DNA of 64,000 nucleotides from Luteococcus peritonei. GTDB taxonomy: Bacteria > Actinomycetota > Actinomycetes > Propionibacteriales > Propionibacteriaceae. Shown in pieces: positions 44,360-53,492 of the stretch. The translations under genes and the position numbers were made by a program. Where the stretch lies: positions 62,001 through 126,000 of the forward strand of contig NZ_BAAAIX010000013.1 of the NCBI RefSeq assembly GCF_039526385.1, written 5' to 3'. Position 1 is the first letter of the stretch. Every line of letters starts with the position of its first letter. Below the pieces are notes generated by a model. It saw nothing but the letters and a program-made list of their open reading frames with translations. It was not told the DNA's origin and did not search any database.

Positions 44360-44521
44360 GGAACACCTTTCGAAGAAGCGACCCGTCAAATATATTCGTA
44401 CCAATGGGTTCAGAAAAGTTGTCTCAGGTGGACCACAGCCGAGGCCGACCACGCTGACAGCCCATCATCTCCCCCCCCAGACTAGGGATTGCTGTCCGCC
44501 GATGGGGAGCCCATTCCGCGG

Positions 44522-44554
44522 ACGTCCCCGCCACCGGGAGGGTGACGGGGACGT
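44522..44554. terminator. hairpin terminator of the sugar ABC operon
   Basis: acgtccccg (44522-44530) pairs with cggggacgt (44546-44554); inner cacc/ggtg adds pairs. It lies 31 bp beyond the stop of the binding-protein gene. Confidence 0.7.
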
Positions 44555-44584
44555 GACGGATGGTGGGAGGCCGCGGGTGGTGGC

Positions 44585-46198
44585 TCAGCTGCGGCCGGCG
44601 TCCTGGTAGGCCTGGGCCAGCTCCTCGGCCATCTTCTGGCCATGGTCCTTCCACCAGGCGTCCGCGGCGGGACGCCAGGCAGAGACCGGCTTGCGGCCCT
44701 GCACGATGTCGTTCTCGAGTGCCTCGAAGCTGGTGTTGGCCGTCTGGAAGTTCTTCTCGTACTCCTTGCTGAACAGGTAGACGGCGTCATTGCGGTAGGC
44801 ATCCGGCACCAGTCGGCGGATGGCGGCGTCCAGCTTCTTGGCCGCCTCGTCGTGCCCAGGCAGGTAGTTGGCGATGCGGGAGTCGACGATGTACTTCACG
44901 CCCAGCGCCGTGTTTCCGCCACCGGCCGGGGTGGGAACCGGATCGGTGCCCTTCAGCGTGTAGTCGGCGCCCTGCTTGCCGTACTTCACGGCGAGGTACT
45001 CCTTGCTGCCGAAGGGGGCGGCCAGGTAGTCGGCCACCTTCAGCAGGGTCTCGACGCGGTCGCCGGCCTTCTTGTTGATCGCCGAGCGTCCGAAGGAGGG
45101 GAAGCTCATCCACAGGTGGCCCTTGCCCTGGCCGTCGAAGGCCGGGATGTCACAGACGTCGATGTCGAAGCCGCTGGGCGCATCGGTCATGTACTGCGCC
45201 CAGGCGGTGAAGGAGTCGGGGTTGAAGTAGGCCTTGCCGGTGGTGAACCAGTTCTTCTGGTTGGGGCGGGCGAAGGCGTCGGGGTTCATCAGCCCGGCCT
45301 TGGCCCACTTGCGCTCGGCCTCCAGCGCCTGCTCCATCTTCTCGTCGGTCCACCAGCTCTTCATGGTGCCGTCCTCGTGGCGCCAGAAGTTCGGCAGGCC
45401 CAGCATGTTCTTGATGTACTGCTTGGGCACCACGGTGGTGGCCCAACGACCGCCGCGCGGGTCGTTGACCTCGGTGGCCAGCTCGTAGAACTCCTGGAAG
45501 TTCTTCCATTCCGGATTGATCCCCTTGCTGGCCAGCAGGTCGTCGCGACGGAAGAGCACGCCGGAGGACATCGCGCCGCGGGGCGTGGGCAGGCCGTAGA
45601 GCCGACCGTTGAAGCGGCCCACCTCCCAGGCCTCCGAGGGGATCGCGGCCAGGTTCGGGTACTTCTTGATGGCATCCCCGGCCAGGTGGTCGGACAGGTC
45701 GAGGCAGGTGGCCTCCACCATCGCCGGCATGTCGGCCACCTCGGCGATGAAGAACATGTCCGGCAGCTGTCCGCCGGCCAGGGTGGTGGAGAACTTGTTG
45801 ATGTACTCCGCCTGCGGGATCTGCTGGATCTCCAGGTCGGAGCCGAGCTGCTCGTTCAGGTGGGCCCAGGCGGTGTTGGTCGGCGGCTGCGGCGTGACCG
45901 GGGAGTAGGTCTGGGTGAGGATCGAGATCGGCTTGCCGTCGCCGGGCTTGGCGGTGACGGTCTGGACCGGGTCGGCGGGGTAGTGGAAGAAGGTGTCGGG
46001 GATGTTCGCGTCGCCGACGATGTCCGGCTTGGGACCGGTCGCGGCCTGGTAGGCGGGCGTGGCGGCGGCCTCGCCGGCCTTGGCGCCACCGGAGGAGGAC
46101 TCGCCGCCCCCGCAGCCGGCCAGCAGTGGCCCTCCCAGGGCGACGGCGCTCAGGCCGGCTCCGGTGCCCAGCAGGGTGCGACGGCTCAACTCGGTCAT
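44585..46198 (-). CDS. extracellular solute-binding lipoprotein, CUT1/LplA type
   Basis: A 537-residue binding protein. The N-terminus LSRRTLLG with twin arginines, followed by a hydrophobic stretch and the lipobox LLAGC (Cys at about 29), suggests export as a lipoprotein, possibly by the Tat route. The mature protein is of the large family 1 type that binds oligosaccharides (EAEYINKF-like QAEYINKFSTTLAGGQLPD, and NFWRHEDGTMKSWW). It is the last gene of an operon with two permeases 22 bp upstream. No ATPase is encoded, as is usual for CUT1 systems that share an MsiK/UgpC-type ATPase. Confidence 0.9.
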   Translation of the reverse strand: MTELSRRTLLGTGAGLSAVALGGPLLAGCGGGESSSGGAKAGEAAATPAYQAATGPKPDIVGDANIPDTFFHYPADPVQTVTAKPGDGKPISILTQTYSPVTPQPPTNTAWAHLNEQLGSDLEIQQIPQAEYINKFSTTLAGGQLPDMFFIAEVADMPAMVEATCLDLSDHLAGDAIKKYPNLAAIPSEAWEVGRFNGRLYGLPTPRGAMSSGVLFRRDDLLASKGINPEWKNFQEFYELATEVNDPRGGRWATTVVPKQYIKNMLGLPNFWRHEDGTMKSWWTDEKMEQALEAERKWAKAGLMNPDAFARPNQKNWFTTGKAYFNPDSFTAWAQYMTDAPSGFDIDVCDIPAFDGQGKGHLWMSFPSFGRSAINKKAGDRVETLLKVADYLAAPFGSKEYLAVKYGKQGADYTLKGTDPVPTPAGGGNTALGVKYIVDSRIANYLPGHDEAAKKLDAAIRRLVPDAYRNDAVYLFSKEYEKNFQTANTSFEALENDIVQGRKPVSAWRPAADAWWKDHGQKMAEELAQAYQDAGRS

Positions 46199-46220
46199 GG
46201 TGATCTCCTCGGTGGGTGGG

Positions 46221-47201
46221 TCAGCCCTTCACCGCGCCGGTCAGCATGCCGGTGGTGAAGTGCTTCTGCAGGAAGGGGTAGACGAACAGGATCGGGGCGA
46301 CGGCGATCAGCAGCATCGCCATCTGCAGCGCGGGCTGCGGCGGCAGCGCGTCGACGCCCGCGCCCAGGTCGGCCGTCGACAGCTGTTGGTTGTCGACGAG
46401 GTAGGTGCGCAGGATCAGGGTGAGCGGCCACTTGCCCTGGTCCGACAGGTAGATCAGAGCGCCGAAGAAGGCATTCCAGTAGCCGACGGCGTAGAACAGC
46501 CCGATGACGGCCAGCACCGCCTTGGACAGCGGCAGCACCAACCGGGTGAAGATCGACCAGTCCGAGGCCCCGTCGATGCGGGCCGACTCGAACAGCTCCT
46601 GCGGGATGTTCATGAAGAAGGAGCGCAGCACGATGATGTTGAAGGCGCTCACCAGGCCCGGCAGGATCAGCGCCCAGTAGCTGTCCAGCAGGCCCACCTG
46701 CTTCACGGTCAGGTAGGAGGGGATCAGGCCGGGGCTGAAGAGCAGGCTGAACAGCACCACCATCAGGATCGGCTTGTGGCCCAGGCTGCCGGGCCGGCTC
46801 AGACCGAAGGCCATCATGGCGCTGGCGACCAGCGAGAGGATGGTGCCCACCACGGTGACGCCGATGCTCACCATCAGGGCCCTGGTGACCACGCCACCGG
46901 CGAAGACCGAGCGGTAGGCGCTCAGGTCGATCCCGTCGGGCCACAGCACGAAGCCGCCCATCCGGTTCACGTGCTCGGCGCTGGAGATGGACGTGGAGAT
47001 GACGGCCAGGAAGGGGACGGCGACCGCCAGGCAGCAGGCCAGCAGCACCACCGCGGTGAGCAGCCGCTCGCCGCCGCCGGGAGCCTGCTGGCCGTTCTCG
47101 AGGCGGCCTCGACGACGGTTGCGGCGCGCCCGGGGCTGATCGTGCTCGGGGACCCGGCTGGCCTCCAGCGCGGGATGGGGCTTGGGTGTCGCCTCGGTCA
47201 T
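46221..47201 (-). CDS. CUT1 sugar ABC transporter permease (LplC/YtcP type)
   Basis: A 326-residue permease with a charged, probably cytoplasmic N-terminus of about 50 residues and six membrane helices. The EAA loop is ELFESARIDGASDWSIFTRLVLPLSKAVLA, the canonical interface with the ATPase. Start ATG 47201 overlaps the previous permease's stop by 4 bp (ATGA). The C-terminus YPFLQKHFTTGMLTGAVKG is characteristic of this subgroup, which handles complex or uronate-containing oligosaccharides; the exact sugar is unknown. Confidence 0.92.
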   Translation of the reverse strand: MTEATPKPHPALEASRVPEHDQPRARRNRRRGRLENGQQAPGGGERLLTAVVLLACCLAVAVPFLAVISTSISSAEHVNRMGGFVLWPDGIDLSAYRSVFAGGVVTRALMVSIGVTVVGTILSLVASAMMAFGLSRPGSLGHKPILMVVLFSLLFSPGLIPSYLTVKQVGLLDSYWALILPGLVSAFNIIVLRSFFMNIPQELFESARIDGASDWSIFTRLVLPLSKAVLAVIGLFYAVGYWNAFFGALIYLSDQGKWPLTLILRTYLVDNQQLSTADLGAGVDALPPQPALQMAMLLIAVAPILFVYPFLQKHFTTGMLTGAVKG

Positions 47202-48157
47202 GACTGGTAGACCCCCTGCTCGCCGAAGATGTGGGCCAGCTTGTTGGCGCCCAGCACCAGGATGGTTCCGATCACGCCCTTGACCAGGCCCACGGCTGTC
47301 GCCTCGCCCCAGCCGCCGCCGGCGATGCCGTGGTTGAAGACATAGGTGTCGATCACCTCGCTGGCGTCGAGTCCGACGGCCTTCTGCTGCAGGATGATCT
47401 GCTCGAAGCCGACGCTGAGCGAGTCGCCCAGGCGCAGGATCAGCAGCAGGATGATGATGCCGCGCAGCCCCGGCAGGGTGACGTGCCACAGCTGGCGCAG
47501 CCGGGAGGCACCGTCCACCTGGCTGGCCTCGTAGAGCGAGGAGTCGATGCCAGCCAGCGCGGCCAGGAAGAGGATGGTGGCCCAGCCGGTGTCCTTCCAC
47601 ATCACCTGGCTGGTCAGCAGCGGGATGAACAGGTCCGGGTTGCCGATGATGTCCAGGGTCTGCCAGCCGTGCTGGCGCAGGAAGGTGTTGATCAGGCCGC
47701 CGCCGCCGAGCACCTGCTGGAAGATCGCGACCACCACCACCCAGCTGAGGAAGTGGGGCAGGTAGAGCACGCTCTGCACCACCCGCTTGATCCGCGGCGA
47801 CATCACGCTGTTCAGCAGCAGGGCCAGCACGATCGGCGCCGGGAAGACCAGCACGGTCTGCACCAGGGTGAGCACCAGGGTGTTGCGCACGGCGCGCAGG
47901 AAGGCCGGGTCACCGCTGGTCAGCACCTCGAAGTTCTCCCAGCCCACCCAGTCGGAGCCGGTGATGCCGATGTAGGGCTTGTAGTCCTTCCAGGCGATCA
48001 CGTTGCCGGCCAGTGCGGCGTAGTGGAAGACCAGCAGCACCAGCAGCCCCGGCAGACACATCAGCAGCAGGGTGCGGTCTCGGCGCAGGCGTTGGCCCAG
48101 ACTGGCGCGCCGACGGACGACGGGGGCCTCGGACGACGTCCTTCGACCGAGCTTCAC
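47198..48157 (-). CDS. CUT1 sugar ABC transporter permease (LplB type)
   Basis: A 319-residue permease with six predicted helices and the EAA loop SLYEASQVDGASRLRQLWHVTLPGLRGI. The sequence YKPYIGITGSDWVGWENF after helix 1 is typical of LplB-like proteins. It is the first gene of the three-gene operon; GTG 48157 follows GGAGGTCAAGG. It works with the LplC-type permease and the binding lipoprotein. Confidence 0.92.
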   Translation of the reverse strand: MKLGRRTSSEAPVVRRRASLGQRLRRDRTLLLMCLPGLLVLLVFHYAALAGNVIAWKDYKPYIGITGSDWVGWENFEVLTSGDPAFLRAVRNTLVLTLVQTVLVFPAPIVLALLLNSVMSPRIKRVVQSVLYLPHFLSWVVVVAIFQQVLGGGGLINTFLRQHGWQTLDIIGNPDLFIPLLTSQVMWKDTGWATILFLAALAGIDSSLYEASQVDGASRLRQLWHVTLPGLRGIIILLLILRLGDSLSVGFEQIILQQKAVGLDASEVIDTYVFNHGIAGGGWGEATAVGLVKGVIGTILVLGANKLAHIFGEQGVYQS

Positions 48158-48282
48158 CCTTGACCTCCTTCACCGTGGCTGTGTGAGCGGAAAGCTATCG
48201 GTGCTGGTCAGCCCGAGGTCACACCCCTGTGGATGGCCCCCGACGGGTGGGGGTGCGGTTGGATGCGCTCCGCCCCCGCGAG

Positions 48283-48780
48283 TCAGTCGGTGGGCGGCTG
48301 GGGTGCGGCGAGGCGCTGGCTGCGCCAGAAGAGCACCAGGCCGCTGACCACCAGCAGACCCAGGCCCCAGGCCAGGGCGGGGTGCACCTGGTAGAGCCGC
48401 ACCGCGGCGGAGATGCCGATGAAGCCGGCCGTCGCGTAGATGCAGGCCCAGGCGATGCAGCCCACCACCAGGGCCGGGAGGTAGCGCTGCAGTGGCATCC
48501 GGGTGAAACCGGCCGCCAGGTTGACCATGGTCTGCAGGCCCACGGTGAGGAAGCTGAGGCTCACGGCCGGCGCGCCCCAGCGGTTCAGCCGCTCGGTGGC
48601 GTGGACGAAACCGGGGCGGTGCATCAGCTGGGCGCCGCGGCTGTGCTCGCCGCCGCGACGCAGCAGGCGACCGATGGCGTAGGTGGCCCCGGCGCGCAGG
48701 GTGACGATGACGAACAGGGCGCCGGCGACGGCGGCGAAGGGTGCCTCCCAGCTCATCGGGTTCCACCACTGCTCGCTCAC
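48283..48780 (-). CDS. small DedA/VTT-like membrane protein
   Basis: A 165-residue membrane protein with about four hydrophobic segments, similar in pattern to short DedA/SNARE-associated proteins: LRAGATYAIGRLLRRGG, RWGAPAVSLSFLTVGLQTMVNLAAGFTRMP, and a final helix ALAWGLGLLVVSGLVLFW. DedA proteins take part in lipid carrier recycling or membrane homeostasis. The GTG at 48780 overlaps the stop of the upstream deacetylase remnant by 4 bp (GTGA), so the two genes were once translationally coupled. Confidence 0.72.
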   Translation of the reverse strand: MSEQWWNPMSWEAPFAAVAGALFVIVTLRAGATYAIGRLLRRGGEHSRGAQLMHRPGFVHATERLNRWGAPAVSLSFLTVGLQTMVNLAAGFTRMPLQRYLPALVVGCIAWACIYATAGFIGISAAVRLYQVHPALAWGLGLLVVSGLVLFWRSQRLAAPQPPTD

Positions 48781-49011
48781 CCTGACAGCCTACGGGGCCG
48801 GGCCAAGCTGGCCGTCCGGGCCGGCCTGGCTGTATCGGCCCCTCTGGGCCTGCCGGGGTCGTCCGGGCCGGCCCAGCGGGCGCCGGTGTAGTAGGCCTTC
48901 GAGGCGTCCATGGTGCCCAGCAGTTCCGGCACGGTGACCAGGGTGTAGCCCTTGGCCTGCAGCTGGGTGACGATCTCCTCGACGGCGCGGGCGGTGGAGC
49001 GGTGGATGTCC
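48777..49011 (-). pseudogene. polysaccharide deacetylase (NodB), 3' remnant
   Basis: The last about 78 codons of a deacetylase gene. The segment DIHRSTARAVEEIVTQLQAK followed by GYTLVTVPELLG matches the C-terminal motif of NodB-family polysaccharide deacetylases (HDIH...T). The preceding His and the whole catalytic domain are missing; homology stops at about 49011, where foreign sequence begins. The tail after ELLG is Arg/Pro-rich and of unknown value. It marks the left edge of the mobile region. Confidence 0.78.
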
Positions 49012-49048
49012 GTTCTCCCAACCATTCCCCCTCTGGAAGGAACCCGTC

Positions 49049-49290
49049 ATGACCGCCACCGCCATTGCCCCGATCGCCTGCTGCTCAAGGTTGAGGAGGT
49101 TGCCGACCGACTCAACGTCGGCCGATCCACCGCCTACCACCTCGTCCTCATGGGCGAGATCGAGTCCGTCATGGTCGGCCGTCTGCGCCGCGTGCCCGTG
49201 CAGGCCGTCGCCGACTACATCGAGCGTCTCCGGGCCGATGTCGAGCGCCTGCGCACCGCCGATGACGTCGCGTGGTCCCAACCGCGCGTC
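49049..49290 (+). pseudogene. excisionase-like helix-turn-helix gene, frameshifted
   Basis: After a GGAAGGAA ribosome binding site, ATG 49049 reads MTATAIAP. The excisionase-like part (LLLKVEEVADRLNVGRSTAYHLVLMGEIES, then VGRLRRVPVQAVADYIERLRAD) continues in a different frame from about 49072. One base seems lost in the run of C at about 49067-49070. The protein type is the MerR-like/AlpA-like excisionase found before tyrosine integrases in actinobacterial elements. A sequencing error is possible, but the neighbouring integrase is also broken. Confidence 0.7.
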
Positions 49291-49655
49291 GTCCATCTAC
49301 CACGGGCAAGGACGGCTACTGTCACGTCCGGATCACCGCCCCATCACCGTCGGATACAAGGACGACGGGACCCTGGACCGCCGCCACGTCATGAGCAAGG
49401 ACCGCGCCAAGGTGACGCGCAAGGTCCGCGAGCTGGAGAAGGACCGCGCCAAGGGTGCCGTTGCTCAGCCGGGACGGAAGTGGAGCGTCGCGTCCTGGCT
49501 GAAGCACTGGCTCGACGTGATCGCCGCGCCGAACCTGCGGCCGTCCAGCCTTGCGGCCTATCGCACGGCCGTCGAGAAGCACCTGATCCCGAACCTGGGC
49601 AAAGAGAAGTTGGACCGGCTGCAGCCGGAGCACCTCGAGCGGCTCTACCGGAAGG
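49262..49655 (+). pseudogene. tyrosine integrase, truncated and frameshifted
   Basis: ATG 49262 begins MTSRGPNRASSIYHG, typical of integrases of actinobacterial integrative elements. At about 49300-49350 two small shifts swap frames over some 15 codons. A normal Arm/core-binding region follows (GYKDDGTLDRRHVMSKDRAK, then KWSVASWLKHWLDVI, RPSSLAAYRTAVEKHLIPNLG and HLERLYRKV). The catalytic domain with the R-H-R-Y residues is absent because the gene runs into an ISL3 fragment at about 49650. It cannot be active. Confidence 0.8.
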
Positions 49656-49970
49656 TCGGCTCCGGTGTGGAGTGTTCGCCGGTTCTGGTGGAGGGGATGG
49701 TGCTTGCGGCCCCGGCCGCCATGCAGCTCGAGCTGGACCCTGCGTCGGCAGACGTCGAGTGCATCGCCTGCGAGGCGGATCACGTGGAACGGGTCCATCA
49801 CCGTCGTGGCTGTGGGGAGTTCTTCGGTGGTAGCGGTCTTGAAGCCGGTGAAGCCGTCCATCGCGACGATCTGGATGCCGTCGCGCCAGGCCTGGGGCTG
49901 CTGTGACAGCCAGGTCTTGAGGCCATCCTCATCTGTGAAGAGCCGGTAAACAGCCGCACCATCTTGCCTC
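49650..49970 (-). mobile_element. ISL3-family transposase fragment (internal part)
   Basis: The minus strand encodes about 100 residues of an ISL3 DDE transposase: GLKTWLSQQPQAWRDGIQIV, then AMDGFTGFKTA with one catalytic Asp, TVMDPFHVIRLAGDALDVC, and RRTLHTGADL. Both ends of the gene are missing. It replaces the 3' half of the integrase gene. A short shared sequence (gtcggctccgg-like) at the junction suggests joining at microhomology. Confidence 0.8.
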
Positions 49971-50020
49971 CCCGGTCGATGAACCTGCTTACCAGGAGGC
50001 CCGCTTGGTACAGTTCCTAA

Positions 50021-52687
50021 ATGGGCCACCTTTCCTCAGCGTCCACCCACGTCCAGCCCGATGTCCGGGTGCGTGGTGCCCGCGAACACAACCTCAAGGA
50101 CGTCGACCTCACGGTTCCGCGTGACGCCATGGTTGTGTTCACGGGCGTGTCCGGGTCCGGGAAGTCCTCCTTGGCTTTCGGCACGTTGTACGCGGAGTCG
50201 CAGCGGCGCTACTTGGAGTCAGTTGCCCCGTACGCGCGGCGACTGATCGACCAGGCGGGTGTCCCCGACGTCGACTCCATCACCGGGATGCCGCCCGCAG
50301 TCGCCTTGCAGCAGCAGCGCGGAGGGCGCAGCGCGCGCTCCTCTGTAGGCAGCATCACCACGCTGTCGAGTGTGGTTCGGATGCTCTACTCGCGAGCCGG
50401 TGAATACCCAGACGGTCAGCCGATGCTCTACGCCGAGGACTTCTCCGCGAACACCGTGCAGGGCGCGTGCCCCGAGTGCCACGGCATCGGCAGAGTGTAC
50501 GCGGTGACCGAGGAGCGGATGGTGCCCGATCCCTCACTCACCATCCGGGAGCGCGCCATCGCATCGTGGCCGACCGCCTGGCACGGCCACCAGTTGCGGG
50601 ACGTGCTCGTCGCGCTCGGCTACGACGTCGACGTGCCGTGGAAGGATCTGCCGAAGAAGGATCGGGACTGGATCCTCTATACCGACGAGACCCCCTTCGT
50701 TCCCGTCCACTCTCGACTCACACTCGCCGAGGCGCGCCGGGCAATCCGAGCAGGAATCGAACCGAGCTACTCGGGCACCTTCGTTGGCGCGCGGCGGTAC
50801 GTGCTCGACACTTTCGCGAACACGAAGAGCGCGTCGATGAAGCGCCGCGTAGCCCAGTTCATGAGCGCGGCGGTCTGCCCGGTGTGCCATGGGAAGCGGC
50901 TCAAACCCGAAGCGCTGACGGTGACGTTCGAAGGACTCGATATCGCGGACTTCTCAGCCTTGCCACTGCGTGAATTGGCTGAGCTCCTCGAGTCCGTCGT
51001 CGCCGAGTCTGACCGCGAGGGCGAGACCTCCGGCGACGTGGTAGATGTCGCGACTAGACGTGAAGCCGTCGAGCAGCGCGTGGCTGCTGGCGGCTCCGCG
51101 CACTCCGCTGCGCCGGATGTCCGTCGCACACCGAATCAGTCTGTCGAGAAGCGCGCCGCGGCAGCCCGCCTGGGCGCAGAATTGCTGGACCGCCTGCGCC
51201 CCATCATCGATCTCGGACTCGGTTACCTCTCGCTAGGTCGCACTACGCCGACACTGTCCGGAGGGGAGCTACAACGACTTCGACTCGCCACGCAGCTCAC
51301 GTCGGAACTGTTCGGTGTTGTCTACGTCCTCGACGAACCGTCAGCCGGTCTCCATCCGCACGACGTCACCGCGCTGCTGGGTATCCTCGACGCGCTGAAG
51401 CAGCGCGGCAACAGCCTCTTCGTCGTGGAGCATTCCGTCGACGTCATGCGGCACGCGGACTGGCTGGTCGACATCGGCCCCGGAGCCGGGGAACGCGGCG
51501 GGCGCGTGATCTACAGCGGACCCACGGACGGGCTCGCGGAGGTCGACGAGTCGGTGACGCGCGGATACATCTTCGGGGGCAGCGGCCTTCCACCGCACCA
51601 GCCCCGTGCCGCCCACGACTGGTTGCAGCTGGAGCACGTCACCCGCAACAACCTGCGGGACGTATCTGTGGCGCTACCGCTCGGAACGCTCACGGCTGTC
51701 ACTGGCGTGTCAGGGTCGGGGAAGTCCAGCCTTGTCAGTCAAGTCCTACCTGCCCTCATCGGCGCCAGGCAAGGAGACGCCCCTCGCGTCGAGGAGGAAA
51801 GCGCTGAGGCCGAGGCCCTGCTCCTCACCGACGAGTCCGATGAACTCGGAGGGTCGGTCGAGGGCGATCTCACGACCGTCCGGCGTGTGGTGAGCATCGA
51901 CCAGAAACCCATCGGCCGCACGCCCCGCTCCAACGTCGCGACCTACACAGGACTCTTCGATCATGTGCGGCGCCGGTTCGCCGAGACGCTGGAAGCTCGG
52001 ACACGCGGATACAAGCCCGGTCGGTTCTCCTTCAATGTCGCAGGCGGCCGTTGCCCGACCTGTGAGGGTGAAGGCTCCGTGATGGTCGAGCTGCTCTTCC
52101 TGCCCTCGGTCTACACCGTGTGTCCCGACTGCCATGGCACCCGCTATCAATCGAGCACCCTGGAGATCACCTGGCGAGGGCGCAACATCGCGGAAATCCT
52201 CGCGATGAGCGTCGAAGAGGCTCACGAGTTCTTCGCCGGCGAGTACGACGTGATGCGCTCCCTCACCTCGCTGGTCGACGTCGGGCTCGGTTATCTGCGC
52301 TTGGGACAGCCGGCCACAGAGCTCTCCGGTGGGGAGGCGCAGCGTGTGAAGCTGGCCACCGAACTGCAACGAGCGCAGCGCGGCGACACTCTGTACGTGC
52401 TCGATGAGCCGACCTCCGGGTTGCACTGTGCCGACGCAGACCGTCTCGTTACCCACCTTCAGACTCTCGTCGATGCGGGCAACACGGTCGTGATGGTGGA
52501 ACTCGACATGCGAGTGGTCGGCGCAGCCGACTACGTCATCGATCTCGGGCCGGGAGCCGGTGACAACGGCGGCACAGTGGTCGCGTCCGGAACGCCAGCA
52601 GAGGTCGCCACGTCGAGAAACAGCGCTTCAGCACCGTATCTCGCCGCCGCCCTCGCCGAGGCCGCGACGCTGACGTCAGGGGCATGA
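50021..52687 (+). CDS. UvrA2-like ABC ATPase (excinuclease A-related)
   Basis: An 888-residue double ABC ATPase of the UvrA family. First half: Walker A GVSGSGKSS (Lys48), zinc cysteines beginning at CPEC (150-153) and CPVC, signature TLSGGELQR, Walker B VYVLDEPSAGLH. Second half: Walker A GVSGSGKSS near residue 568, zinc motif CPTC...CPDC, signature ELSGGEAQR, Walker B LYVLDEPTSGLH. The typical UvrB-binding region seems missing, as in UvrA2/DrrC proteins that give tolerance to DNA-intercalating drugs. Base composition is lower in GC than the chromosome around it, and it is flanked by transposase fragments, so it was probably acquired. It appears intact. Confidence 0.9.
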   Translation: MGHLSSASTHVQPDVRVRGAREHNLKDVDLTVPRDAMVVFTGVSGSGKSSLAFGTLYAESQRRYLESVAPYARRLIDQAGVPDVDSITGMPPAVALQQQRGGRSARSSVGSITTLSSVVRMLYSRAGEYPDGQPMLYAEDFSANTVQGACPECHGIGRVYAVTEERMVPDPSLTIRERAIASWPTAWHGHQLRDVLVALGYDVDVPWKDLPKKDRDWILYTDETPFVPVHSRLTLAEARRAIRAGIEPSYSGTFVGARRYVLDTFANTKSASMKRRVAQFMSAAVCPVCHGKRLKPEALTVTFEGLDIADFSALPLRELAELLESVVAESDREGETSGDVVDVATRREAVEQRVAAGGSAHSAAPDVRRTPNQSVEKRAAAARLGAELLDRLRPIIDLGLGYLSLGRTTPTLSGGELQRLRLATQLTSELFGVVYVLDEPSAGLHPHDVTALLGILDALKQRGNSLFVVEHSVDVMRHADWLVDIGPGAGERGGRVIYSGPTDGLAEVDESVTRGYIFGGSGLPPHQPRAAHDWLQLEHVTRNNLRDVSVALPLGTLTAVTGVSGSGKSSLVSQVLPALIGARQGDAPRVEEESAEAEALLLTDESDELGGSVEGDLTTVRRVVSIDQKPIGRTPRSNVATYTGLFDHVRRRFAETLEARTRGYKPGRFSFNVAGGRCPTCEGEGSVMVELLFLPSVYTVCPDCHGTRYQSSTLEITWRGRNIAEILAMSVEEAHEFFAGEYDVMRSLTSLVDVGLGYLRLGQPATELSGGEAQRVKLATELQRAQRGDTLYVLDEPTSGLHCADADRLVTHLQTLVDAGNTVVMVELDMRVVGAADYVIDLGPGAGDNGGTVVASGTPAEVATSRNSASAPYLAAALAEAATLTSGA

Positions 52688-52824
52688 CCTTCTCCCTCGA
52701 GCATGATGCTCAGCAGGCGCAAGCTGTCGACGAACTCCCGAGGCGCCTCGACGGTGGGGACATGCGCGGCAGATGGCGCGACGACGACTTCGGTGCCGAG
52801 CCGACTGGCCATCTCTAACTGCAC
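52688..52824 (-). pseudogene. alpha/beta hydrolase C-terminal fragment
   Basis: The minus strand reads about 45 residues (MASRLGTEVVVAPSAAHVP followed by TVEAPREFVDSL) that look like the last strand and catalytic-histidine loop of an alpha/beta hydrolase. The rest of the gene is absent, and the frame runs on without stop into the antisense of the uvrA2-like gene. Evidence is short, so this is tentative. Confidence 0.45.
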
Positions 52825-52849
52825 GTCGAACGGCCACGCTTAGCGTCGG

Positions 52850-53250
52850 CGGCGGGTAGGGGTCGAGGTCTCCCAAAATGGAGGTTCCGACGCCAGCCAT
52901 CCGAGAGAGACCTCGACGTGTTCCACGCTACCTTCGCGACCCCTGACCTGACCACGTTCTGCCGCCTCGACGAGCTTGGCCTAGAAGTGGTCGGGCAGCG
53001 CCTCGAGCCGGATCGGACGGTGTTGGAGTGCCGACTGGCAGAGGCCGACCCGTGGTGCCGGGGCTGCGGCGCCGAGGGCGTTCAGCGAGGCACGGTGACG
53101 CGCCGGTTGGCGCACGAGCCGTTCGGTCACCGACCGACGACGCCGCTGCTGCGCGTGCGCCGCTACCGCTGCTCACCGTGCGGGCGCACGTGGCGCCAAG
53201 ACACCACGGCGGCGGCGCCGACGCGAGCGAAGCTGTCGCGGGGTGGGCTG
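52850..53250 (+). mobile_element. ISL3-family element, 5' fragment
   Basis: From GTG 52918 the plus strand encodes the N-terminal part of an ISL3 transposase, including the zinc ribbon CRGCG...CSPCGRTW and the end AKLSRGGL, after which similarity stops at about 53250. The sequence ggtcgaggtctccc at 52861-52874 upstream is likely within the left terminal inverted repeat. The fragment points away from the uvrA2-like gene, and the other ISL3 piece at 49650 lies on the opposite strand. Confidence 0.78.
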
Positions 53251-53252
53251 TT

Positions 53253-53492
53253 GTGGAGTACGGCGGCGTCCTGAACCGTAGGCTCAGCAACGAAGACATT
53301 TGGATAGGGGTGTCGGATCCTCTACCACTCACGAAACTAGGGACTATGCGGGTAGATGCCGATTCGGGAACGACTGTGACTGTCTCATTCGTCGACGGGC
53401 AGATTGTGACTGGCGCTCTCTCCGTCGAGATCGCAGTCGATGACAACCATGACGTTGAGTCAAGTGATCCAAGCCGCGTTCGTCCTAGCTGA
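53253..53492 (+). pseudogene. hypothetical gene, 5' truncated
   Basis: After the ISL3 breakpoint a plus-strand frame encodes about 78 residues (LSNEDIWIGVSDPLPLTKLG, then VSFVDGQIVTGALSVEIAVD) ending at 53492. No family is recognised. An internal ATG at 53346 could start a 48-residue peptide. It overlaps the start of the next frame by about 50 bp. Composition is distinctly less GC-rich than the chromosome. Probably the 3' end of a gene cut by the IS. Confidence 0.4.

Noticed and set aside
49650..53250. Composite transposon made of two ISL3 copies around uvrA2
   Set aside because: Both ISL3 pieces are incomplete, cover different parts of the transposase and lack paired outer ends; a functional composite transposon is not supported.
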